Positions 23,025 through 32,800 of a DNA stretch of 64,000 bases are shown here, one piece after another. The stretch is from positions 3,122,001 to 3,186,000 of the forward strand of contig NC_060064.1 in assembly GCF_020283565.1 (NCBI RefSeq), in the 5' to 3' direction. The notes beneath the pieces were generated by a model. The model did no database searches, had not been told where the DNA came from, and saw nothing but the letters and a program-made list of their open reading frames with translations. Both the position numbers and the translations under genes were made by a program. The stretch is from Trifolium pratense (lineage: Eukaryota > Streptophyta > Magnoliopsida > Fabales > Fabaceae). Numbering within the stretch: position 1 is the stretch's first letter; each line of letters starts with the position of its first letter.

Positions 23025-24398
23025 ATGAAACATTTACCAGTGTTGTCTTTTGTTAGAAGATGGAGTTCATGGGCTTTAGCTATTAAAAAAGCTTCTTCTT
23101 CTTCTTCTTCACCAACAAAAGCTATGCATCTTTTTTCCAAAATGCATCGCAATGGAGTTCCTATTGACACTTTCTGCGTTCTTTTCACCTTAAAATCATC
23201 CACCCATTTACAAAGTTTACCCATCATTCATCATCTTCATGCCCAAATCATCAAACTCGGTTTCACTTCTCAAGTTCATGTGGCAACTTGTCTTTTAAAT
23301 GCTTATGTTCTTCTCTCTTTTATTGATGCATGTATCTTGTTCGACGAAATGCCACAAAAGAATATTGTTACTTGGAACACTATGATTTTTGGGTATTCAA
23401 GATCGGGTGATATTAATAAAGCACGTGAGTTATTCGAGAAAATGCCGGATAGAGATACTGTTTCGTGGTCTTCGATTATTTCGGCTTATACTAATGTTGG
23501 AAGTTATATGTCAAGTTTGTACCTTTTTAGACGAATGCTGTTTGTTGAAGGAACAAAACCAGATCAGGTAACTGCTGGTGCGGTTTTATCAGGTTGTGCT
23601 CACATGGGGTGTGTTGGATTGTTGGCTGGGAAATCGGTTCATGGTTACGTAGTGAAAAATGGGTGGGAGTTGAATGTGGAGATAGGTGCTGCTTTGGTTA
23701 ATATGTATGCTAAAGGTGGTGTTTTGAGGAATGCTGCAATGGTTTTTGAGTTGATGGGTGAAAGAGATGTTAGGTCTTGGACGTTTATGATTTGTGGAGC
23801 TGCACGATGTGGCTTTAATAGAGAAGCGTTGGTTGTGTTTGAGAAGATGCAAATGGATGGAATCAAACCCGATGAATTGACTTTCACTGGAGTGCTTACT
23901 GCTTGTGCTCATGGTGGGTTTGTTGAGGAGGGAAGAAGGTATTTCAAGATGATTGAGGAATGTGGTTTGGAACCAAGAGTTCAACATTATTCATGCTTGG
24001 TTTATTTGATTGGGAAAAGTGGGATGCTCGAGGAAGCTTATGAGATTATCAAAACAATGAGAGTGGAACCAACTGTTGTTGTCTTGGGTTCCTTCTTGTC
24101 AGCTTGTAAGGAGCATAGGCAATTCGAGATTGCTGAGAGGGTGATTGAGCAGGTCCTGAGGATGGCAAATCCTAAAAATGATGGCGGACTTTATAGCCTT
24201 ATGGCTGATTTGTATGTCATAGGTGGGAAATTTGAAGAGGCTGAAAGGTTGAAGAAATTGATGCTTAATGAACAGTTGAGACAGGCAAAGGAGTTAAATT
24301 TAGACACAAAAAATGGATTAAGCGATAGTTTGGAACTGGGGTGGGTGCGTTCATTCCCGTGTCCCATGGCAGAAGCTACAACTACAAGCTTCTGGTGA
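23025..24398 (+). CDS. pentatricopeptide repeat (PLS-class) protein, intronless
   Basis: A single 457-residue reading frame without introns, as is usual for plant PPR genes. The start ATG at 23025 is followed by an Arg/Ser-containing, Asp/Glu-poor N-terminus (MKHLPVLSFVRRWSSW) suited to organelle import, probably mitochondrial or plastid. Repeats of about 31-36 residues follow, with typical phrases such as NIVTWNTMIFGYSRSGDINKA, DTVSWSSIISAY, ALVNMYAKGGVLRNA and GIKPDELTFTGVLTACAHGGF. After the last full repeat an E-type extension is present (PTVVVLGSFLSACKEHRQ, then YSLMADLYVIGGKFEEAERL). No DYW deaminase domain follows. PLS-E proteins bind organellar RNA and usually act in C-to-U editing. 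The exact orthologue and RNA target cannot be read from the sequence. Confidence 0.93.
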   Translation: MKHLPVLSFVRRWSSWALAIKKASSSSSSPTKAMHLFSKMHRNGVPIDTFCVLFTLKSSTHLQSLPIIHHLHAQIIKLGFTSQVHVATCLLNAYVLLSFIDACILFDEMPQKNIVTWNTMIFGYSRSGDINKARELFEKMPDRDTVSWSSIISAYTNVGSYMSSLYLFRRMLFVEGTKPDQVTAGAVLSGCAHMGCVGLLAGKSVHGYVVKNGWELNVEIGAALVNMYAKGGVLRNAAMVFELMGERDVRSWTFMICGAARCGFNREALVVFEKMQMDGIKPDELTFTGVLTACAHGGFVEEGRRYFKMIEECGLEPRVQHYSCLVYLIGKSGMLEEAYEIIKTMRVEPTVVVLGSFLSACKEHRQFEIAERVIEQVLRMANPKNDGGLYSLMADLYVIGGKFEEAERLKKLMLNEQLRQAKELNLDTKNGLSDSLELGWVRSFPCPMAEATTTSFW

Positions 24399-25180
24399 AA
24401 CGTGTGTTCAACCAATTTAAACGTGGGTGCAGAGATACTATAAGATAATCTTATCATATTTATATTCTTTCATTTACAAATCACAGTTCTTTTATTGATA
24501 TTGACGGCATATTAGGAGCTACGGCAAAATCAGTTATAAGCCTATTCTTTTTATGCTTGTATATTGTAATAATTTCATTTACAATCTTTTAGATGGAAGG
24601 AATATTATAGAGAATTGAGTTCAGACACCCAAACTCTATCAATGTTCTATAAGTTTTGATCCAGAAGTGTATGACAAATCTGAGGGCTGGCAGCCTGGCA
24701 CTGCATAATGAGTTCAAACAGCTGATGTGTTCCAATTTTTACAAGAGCAGCATTTGTATTGTATGATTATGAATTTATGATTATAACTTGTTCTCTAGGT
24801 GATTAGGTAGTTGCCTTGCTGAATCTGTGACTAGTCGGATGAGTAGAAAATGCATTGTTTAATCAAATAAAACAATAAAAAAATCCCACCCCAAGCTGGG
24901 TATACATCTAAACCTGGGTAACTTCTCCAAGAGAGGAATCTTGAAACTCAACTCTTAATTGCATGAACATTTCATAATCCTATATATATTGTATTATAGA
25001 ATATTACAATCTTTCATCACCAGATCGTTGTTGAAAAGAATATCCAAATACCAAATTCGTGACTAGGGTAGACATTAAATTACCTAGCTTAATTTTATCA
25101 TTTATTATGTGTATACTTTGTGGTACTCATCATAATTTTTTAAAAGTTGTATTTTGTTAGAGTAAAAAATAGTAGATTGC
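24399..25180. other. spacer downstream of the PPR gene
   Basis: Probably 3' UTR for the first few hundred bases, then AT-rich spacer. No gene or clear repeat was seen. Confidence 0.4.
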
Positions 25181-25317
25181 AGTCCCCATGAACTTCGTTC
25201 AGTTGGTAGGGACATTGTATTATATATGCAGAGGTCGGGGTTCAAACCCTGAACACCCCACTTATTTACCTTAAGGTGAAATTTCAAGTTACTAGATTAT
25301 TTGACAAAAAAAAAGAA
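25181..25317 (+). mobile_element. tRNA-derived SINE, copy 1
   Basis: The 137-bp element has an A-box-like TTCAGTTGGTAGGG and a B box GGTTCAAACCC, followed by a 3' tail ending in a run of A. TAGATTGC is duplicated at 25173-25180 and 25318-25325. This structure fits a pol III-transcribed SINE and not a working tRNA, because no cloverleaf closes. Confidence 0.85.
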
Positions 25318-25342
25318 TAGATTGCTTTAAAGTAATGCAAAA

Positions 25343-25460
25343 TCCCGTGAACTTAGCTCAGTTGATAGTGACATTACACTATATGTGAAGGAGCCCGGTT
25401 CGAACCCGAAATACTCCACTTATTCACATTTAAGCTAGATTTTCTAACCACTAAAAAAAA
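25343..25460 (+). mobile_element. tRNA-derived SINE, copy 2
   Basis: The 118-bp element has A box TAGCTCAGTTGATAGTG and B box GGTTCGAACCC, and a short A-rich tail. The target duplication TAATGCAAAA stands at 25333-25342 and 25461-25470. It is related to copy 1, only 25 bp away, but has its own duplication and so inserted independently. Confidence 0.87.
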
Positions 25461-25606
25461 TAATGCAAAACCCACTTAAGCTTCCGGATAACACAATAAG
25501 AAGTGCTCTTATAGAGATAAAAGTTCTTCCAAGCGACATCTAATATTTTTATTTTCCATTCATCTTTTTAATGGGGTAAAAGAAACGAGGTAAATTTTAT
25601 TCATAA

Positions 25607-26063
25607 AGTTTTTTGATGTTTTCTCTCCCAACCCCCCTCAATTCTTTTCTACCCCCTGAATTTCCATTTTTGCCCTTGGGGTACTGCGGTTTATACGAAC
25701 CGAAATAAGCTGACATGCTGATAAATTTCGGTAACCACTTACCGAAATCTGGGACATTTCGGTTCGCAGGTACCGAAACAATTATTTCGGTAAACTTCTA
25801 CCGAAAATGGCCTAATTCCAGCGACCAATGTACCGAAATCTAGGACATTTCGGTTCGCAGATACCGAACAAGCTGACGTTAGTTTTTTTTGTACCGAAAA
25901 CGCTAATGTTCGGTTTGCAGTTACCGAAATGGTCTAATATTTGGCTTCGGTGAATACGAACCGAAGTTTTTTAGCAAAAATGTTTGAAACCGCAATGGAC
26001 AAAATTGGATTTTTGGGGGTAGAAAAGAAATGAGGGGCGTCGGGAGAGAAAACATCAAGTTTT
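25607..26063. mobile_element. long-TIR element with internal CCGAAAT repeats
   Basis: About 50 bp at the left end (TGATGTTTTCTCTCCCAACC ... TTCTTTTCTACCCCC) returns inverted at the right end (GGGGGTAGAAAAGAAATGAG ... GGGAGAGAAAACATCA). The middle contains three related units, near 25740, 25830 and 25893, each with TACCGAAAT ... ACATTTCGGTTCGCAG or a variant, themselves small inverted repeats. There is no reading frame of note. Target duplications were not resolved. Confidence 0.7.
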
Positions 26064-27149
26064 TTTTGCCATGACATGTTGCAAACAATAAACTTTTGCC
26101 ACCCAAAAAAAATTATTGTCTTGCAAATATGGTGTAGCAAGAAATTTTGCGACTCAAGCATTTTTATGAGAGATGGTCCAACTTAATTAGTTTTTAAATT
26201 AAACTTCATATTATCTAATCATACAAAAACTTTTAGATAAAATTTGATGAAATATTGTTCAATAACTTCAGAATGAGGATAAGCTAGGTCTAAATAAATT
26301 AGGTATGAACAAATTCTTTTTTTTGGATACGTCAATTTCTTTTTTTAAAATTTAACGATATATGCGATATAAGCTTTCAATCCAACGATAGATTTTATAC
26401 GAACAGTGTAATTTGATCTCTCCCCATACTAATCTGTAGTCCAAATTCATCAATTTGTTTTCGTAATTTTCTTTTCCTTTCATTTTCTTTCCACCAAACC
26501 AAACACACCGTGGCCCGGGACTAACCGTTCTCTTTATTTGAAAAAAAAATACAAAAGAACACTTTCTTCTTTCATCGGCAGGGACAATCATCTCAGTCTC
26601 AGTCAGGTTCTTTCCTCTCTCTCCGCTTCTCTCTATTTTCTCCAAATTCAATTTCTTTACACATCACATTTCTTCCTAATTTTCGCATCTTCCGTTTCGT
26701 TTTGTTATAAAGTTTACTTTCTTTTTTAATTAGGTTTATGATCGTGTTTTCTAATTCAAATTGCATTGAGTTATGCAGTTAATAGAAAAAAAAAAAAAAT
26801 TGGGGATTGCTCACTATGTGTTTGTGTTTATGTCTATGATGTAGTTTCTTATCTAGGGTTGTTTTTTTTTTATTAATGTATCAAATAGTGTCACTGGTCA
26901 TAAAGTTAATTTCTTTTTTAATTGGGTCTATGATGGTGTTGTTCAGTAATTCAAATTTAGTTATGCAGTTAATAGGAAAAATCTGCATTAGTGAACTGAA
27001 ACCCCATGTATTGTAAAAATTATCTTTGCCAATATGTTAACATATTTGCTTAATTAGAATTAGGATTTTAATTTATATATAGAATTGCATTGTTTATGTG
27101 AAGTGTTATTAACTGTGAATAGGAAATACAGTGTGGTGGAAAAGCTAAC
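26064..27149. other. APC13 promoter and probable 5' UTR with leader intron
   Basis: No separate gene is seen. A leader exon near 26560-26603 (ending CAGTCTCAGTCAG, followed by GTTCTTTCC) and an acceptor at GTGAATAG just before 27122 would form a 5' UTR intron of about 520 bp. The exact ends are inferred from splice consensus alone. Confidence 0.45.
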
Positions 27150-28302
27150 ATGGCAGATCTGAGTTTGGGAATTCTAATTGATATTGTTGATGAGGATTGG
27201 ATGAGAGACACGCTTCCTGCAGATGGTACTGTTTTTTTTTCCTTTACTTTTTCTGTTTTATTTTATTCTTCCTTTCCTTCCCTTGAATGTTGTTTTAGCT
27301 AATAGTTAAATATTCAAGTTGAGTCTTTTATGCATTTTATGTTGTGAATATTCAAGATGAATCTTTTATGCATTTTGTTTGTATTGAAAGTATAAACAAA
27401 ATGAAGCTACTAGGTTTCGTCTAGTGGTGAGGGGTTTGGGTAGGTTGCTAGAGGTCTTGGGTTTGATGCTCAGCTCCGCTGTAAACCAAAACAAAACAAA
27501 AGTGTAAACAAAATGAGAAGATGGGTCGTATTAGATAATCTTTTATTCTTTTAGATTAAGGGGCATATGTCACCATTCCACCCTCAATGTAAATTACACA
27601 CACACACTCATTTAATGGGAAGTATGAAGAGAATGTAAGTTTAGAGATGAAATTGGTGATATATTCAGTTAGCTTGATATCCATGTGGGAATGTGAATCT
27701 GATATGCTGTTTTTTTTACAGATCTTCCACTGCCCCCAACGCTCGTTGTTCGGACTGATGATACTGAAGACTCGAGTATGTGTCTTAAATCACTTATCTT
27801 TGTGGATACTATATTTCTTAAGATTAGTTTATGCAGACATTGTTATATTAAGCAATAAGCACTTATTGGTTTTGTTGTTGGGAAGCTATCCAACTCCACA
27901 GCTGTTGATTCAAACTTAATGTTGCTTGAGAAGTTGAAATTTAGTGGAATTGTTTCAATGAAAATATGGCTGTGAAAAGGAAATTGTGTATATGGACATA
28001 CAACTGGACTCTTATAATTTATGTAGCAAAACATGTTACTGACACTGACTTTTAAACAGCTGTAATAATTTAAGAAAATTGAAGTGATTGAATGTAATTG
28101 TATACGTACGTCAAACTTAAGTGTTAGTGCTACATAGCTTATAATAGTCGATTGATTATTGTTTATGAGATTGGTCTTTTGAGGATTGTTTCTAGTTTTC
28201 TTGTTGACTTTTTAACACCATGTGCTTTGATGTTGATCAGATCAGGAGACGCAGCAAGTTAATAAGGATGTTTGGCACGATCTTGCCCTTGGCCAAGAGT
28301 AG
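27150..28302 (+). CDS. APC13: anaphase-promoting complex subunit 13 (BONSAI)
   Basis: A very small gene of three exons: 27150-27225, 27722-27775 and 28241-28302. GT-AG junctions and phases give a 63-residue protein. Its sequence, starting [20 protein letters not shown], with [18 protein letters not shown] in the middle and a C-terminal WHDLALGQE, agrees along its whole length with plant APC13/BONSAI, including the family length. APC13 is a small structural subunit of the anaphase-promoting complex/cyclosome ubiquitin ligase, helping the TPR subunits assemble for cell-cycle progression. The middle exon is only 54 nt. Intron 1 carries a SINE-like insertion (27405-27504). Confidence 0.95.
27405..27504 (+). 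mobile_element. SINE in APC13 intron 1
   Basis: A 100-bp insertion flanked by TAAACAAAATGA at 27393-27404 and 27505-27516. It has an A-box-like TCGTCTAGTGGTGAGG, a B-box-like GGGTTTGATGC and an A-rich end. It resembles an inverted relative near 49625-49705 (NEP1 intron). Confidence 0.75.
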
Positions 28303-29837
28303 AAGTATCAATTAACTAGTGCCATTGTGTCATGCTTAATAGTAAGCAGATGATATTGCTTCCCGTTACTGAACTAGGCACCTTCCTTTCTATGTACCTG
28401 ATAGATATTAAGAAATCATGGTTTTCATTTCTGGCTGCTTCCTGCCTTAAAAGCACTCTTTTGTATTTTTTGCTTTAAACTCTGAAGGCAACTATGCACA
28501 AATAGTGTTTACTGTTTAGTTTGGGAAATGAAAGGAAGGAGAGGGAGTTTAAATAAAATCTCTAGTTTCTTGTGAGATTTCTTGTGAGTTTAAATAGATG
28601 TGAGATGTACTTAATATATAATAGTTTGTTTTTTTAGCATATACGAAAGAGTTTGGTATGAATAATTTTGTTCTGATTATAAATTCGCGTTATATTAAGC
28701 CTTCTTGATCTTTATATTTTTGCTGTCCAAAATTGGTCTTGTATTCATAGGCTATTCAGCAGGCTCTCGGATGCACGTGCTCAAAATAGTCGCCACGTTT
28801 AGAAAAAAAAATTTACAAAAATAAAAATTCCAACGGCTCCAAATGTGTGTATACTAAATACACCATTCTCCTTTTGGTAAAGGTATTGTGGGGGAAAGGA
28901 TATTAACGCAGGGAGTCCAATGTTATTATCCATTCTTTAACTAATTATTTTATGATGTGTACCACTGCATTATTTTATTTTATACTGGAGAAAAATATAA
29001 CGGGAGATTTCTCCTCTTGTATTATTCTAAATTTTAGTTTGTCTCCACTTAAAATAGTATCATGCCCCGACTACATACAAATTTAGACCATGAAAGGAGT
29101 TTTCTTTTACGTATTTTGTGGAGATGGAGTTTTCTTTTACGTGTTTTGTGAAGAATCAATTACATATGGGAGAGGGAGATGAATTTTTGAACGACCGTCT
29201 AGTCACATAGAGAAGTATTTTTGTAGATGTTATAATCTCTTTTAAATCTGTCAAAACAGAAAATCTCTATGGTTAATAATAACGGTGTTATTATTTTATC
29301 ACGCGTATGAGTTGATGTAATTTTTATTCAAATTTTTTGAATGATCCAAACAAATGCAGAAGAAAGCCATTAGCCAAAAGGAAAAGAGGGACAGCCAAAT
29401 ATCGTTTAAATTATTAAATAAAGAAACCAGCTCTTACATCATCTAGCCATGAATGGCCAAAAAGGGTTATAACATGCGAATAAAAAACGACAACAAAAGA
29501 ATGTAGCTGATAGTATAATTTGTATATGCAATCCACAAACTCGTACAATTTTGAAAACAACTGAACTTATATTCAGAAAAATAAATAAAAATCAAAGTAA
29601 GAAGTAAAAAAAACAGCACTCAGACAACAATATGAGAGAACATTTCAGCTCGGAAAATTGAGAGGAAAAAAAGGAAACACATCTGCAAGGTACAATTGTA
29701 CCACCAGAGTTTTACACTTGTTACAAACTAATATACTATAGATTTCCTTTATATCTAAAATGATTTCTTTACAAATGTAAATAAATCTTGAATTGTAAAT
29801 AAATTCATTTACTTCAACAGTGCGGGAGGTACACCAA
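28303..29837. other. spacer between converging APC13 and TWD40-2
   Basis: This holds the 3' UTR of APC13 (about 200-400 bp) and that of the minus-strand TWD40-2 gene. A short tandem duplication occurs at about 29097-29150 (GGAGTTTTCTTTTACGT, twice). No additional gene is seen. Confidence 0.5.
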
Positions 29838-32800
29838 TTATATGAAAGGGTCGCCACTTGCAGGTACTATTGTCGGATTTGGAGTGTTAGTCTCTGAAAC
29901 CTCTGCTACTGGTGATGGGGCCTCGGGAGGCGTTGGATCACTTTTAGGTTCTTCCTGAACAGTTTCCCCATTAACATTTGGATTTTCGGCACTCGCTGAG
30001 GCTGGGGTAGGAGCCCCATTATCTACAGGGGTTTCACCCGAATTTGATTCAGGTGGAGCGGCCTCAGGAGTTGGTGTGCCATCTGATGGAGGTGGATCAC
30101 TAACTGGTGCCGGTGCAGATGCAGGTGTAGATTCAGGCTGTTGTGTAGAACTGTCTGGCGCTGCTGTGGTTGTAGGAGGTGCTTCCAATGCCAATGGCTT
30201 TCCCGGTTGTGGTTGGGAATTCTGAGCAGCAGAAGCTGGTTTTTTCTGAATGGAGATAGGGGCATTAAGCGACATCATTCCCGGAGGTAGGATTTCAATC
30301 GGTGGTTTCTTCCCTGCTTCTGCCAAACTCGTAAGCTTAGGCTCCTCAAGAGAAGCTAGAAATGCAGCTGTAGCATCTGTCTTTTGTGATGGAGTAGGCT
30401 CAACCTCTCTCTGTAGCATTTGGTTCCAGGTCTGAACCAAATTCTTCAGAGTTGGACGTCCATGTGCCTGAAAACAACAGGGTCAGACCACAAATACTAA
30501 ATAGAGCGATCAACAACTTGTACATAAGTAACATAACAGATCATACATGAGCATGAAGCACAGCTTCAGCCAGCATTCCAGTATCCTGCCATGCTTTCTC
30601 CATTAGAGCATTGTCGCCCAAAACAGCAGCAGAAAATGCAGCTTCCCGTCCCAAGCCAAGCGTGATTAGGTTGTTTATCAGACCCTGCAGTACTAATCGT
30701 AATTAGTTGTTTATGAATAAAAACAAAAATTAAAAAATTGAAGAGCTAAAGATGACTATTTGATCTCCAAAGAAAGTAGATTATACGACACTATCATACA
30801 GTCATTTTATTAAAAATTTCATGTATTTAGTTTGAACATTTAAACTAATAAAGAAACAAACACTAGTCTATTCTTTCTCCTCAAACAATGTGCTGCCATT
30901 AAACCAATATCACTAGATAATCATGGGGACAAAAAGCAGAGGCATAACTAGTCATTGCTAAAGTGATACATGCAATCCTTACAAATGTCATTTTGCACAA
31001 GGGTCATATTGTCTATTCACTATAAGGAATCAAATACAGTAAAAGAAATCTATTGAGGGAAGAACCCTAAGTCAAAAAAATAAAGATTCTAACATCCGAG
31101 CTGTACAACAAATAATAAGAATCCAACTACTTTGTATTGAATACTAAACTTGCCCAAAAGTGATACAAAACTATGGTTAACCCTACAACATCCTTCCATA
31201 TTTTTTTTGTACCCCCTAGCATTTCTTTCTCTTTAAAACAATAGTTCTCTCTTAAATTTATGTTATCTATATAATCATAAACATTACTCACTCTCACTCA
31301 CATGTGCACAAACAGATGTTAACATGCACAAACTTATTTAAGTCGATAAGAATAAACACTTCTATAATACTAGAGTCGGATTTTTTTGGTTTCCTGAATT
31401 TACCATCTAGATCTCAGTTATCGGGATTGGGCTTAACTTGAATAAAATTCTATTCTAATAATTATGATCCAGTTCTATTAGATTGTTATACCAACATGCA
31501 CCAAACAGCCAAAAATCAGTGGGTTGGAACAATAAGTGTTAAGAAAGGCTGCCTACACTTAGCCGAGTCAACTCTCCATGATTTGCAAGGCGCAATGCTA
31601 ATCCCCTCAACTCATGACCTTGTAATGCACCTTTCACGGATCCAGCTGCGGCTAATCGCTTCAGAGCTTCACGGGCAATTTCACCCTGTGCTGTAGCATC
31701 TGCAGCGTCAATAAGATCCAAGAACTCTTTTGCGAATTTCACTATGCCCTGAACACCTTCAACTACATCTTGTTTTTTATCTGTTAAATTAAGAATGTCA
31801 TTCAACCCAAGTCCAGTACCATCGTGTCCAATATTCCGGCTGTTACTCATGGTAAGAAGACAATGAAGAGCTCTCTTCAAATCATTGCTCTTCATTGCCA
31901 AATCAAACTCCAACCTGCAGAACGTAAACAACCACCATAAGAGTAAAGCAATATTGAACAAATATCAATTAAAATGCTAGCTCTTCATTGCCAAATCAAA
32001 CTCCAACCTGCAGAACGTAAACAACCACCATAAGGAGTAAAGATATATCGAACAAATATCAATTAAAATGCCACCTTTTGGCTATATGCATACAACACAC
32101 CTCTTTGATATTCCAGGCAAATGAAGTGCTTCAGTAGCATAGCCCATTCCTAGCATAAATTGTGCTAAATCATCATGGTGTTCTCTTCCAAGCCTACTTG
32201 CCCTGTTTGATAAAGTATAATGTGAGATATTCGTATATATCTGAACTAGTAGTAATAAATATGAAAAGAGAGAAGGAAATCAAGACCATTTTACTGCACT
32301 AACAGCATCGCCATAAGCAGCAAGACATCGGCAACGAATACCAGGATGACTCAAGGATAAGGCGTGAGCTCGCATGTACCTACCACAACCCACGTATCAG
32401 TAGCATCATTCTTGAAACCAGTATTTAATAAAAATGAAAAACCTTAAATTTGTAATCCATGTATAAATACAAGATGCCCATGTTTGTTTTTTTTTTTTTT
32501 TGACAAAAGATGCCCATGTTAGATAACACAGAAAACTCAATTAAGCACATTAAGTGCATCACACATCTCTTCATAAGAGCTACTCCAACTCTGTTTCAAA
32601 TATAATTGTTCCGAATCACATGCTTTCTTTAATTTCTTCTGACTGCTCATCCACTGTAACATTCATTCCCAACAAAATAATACATTGATCTCTCTTGGGG
32701 TTTGATCAATTTACATTGATTCCCCCTACAGTATACAGGCTTGGAGGTATTAAATGACGTGAGCTCTCACATTGATTATGGATGTCTTGAACATTTATTG

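Noticed and set aside
23589..23987. 132-codon minus-strand frame
   Set aside because: Antisense shadow of the PPR coding sequence.
25193..25262. tRNA-like segment with A and B boxes
   Set aside because: It has no closing acceptor stem, has an A-rich tail and a target duplication, so it is a SINE and not a tRNA gene. The same holds for 25343-25460 and 59192-59320.
30023..30440. Alternative reading frames over the Pro/Ala-rich end of TWD40-2
   Set aside because: They overlap the last coding exon in other frames and exist only because of its biased composition.
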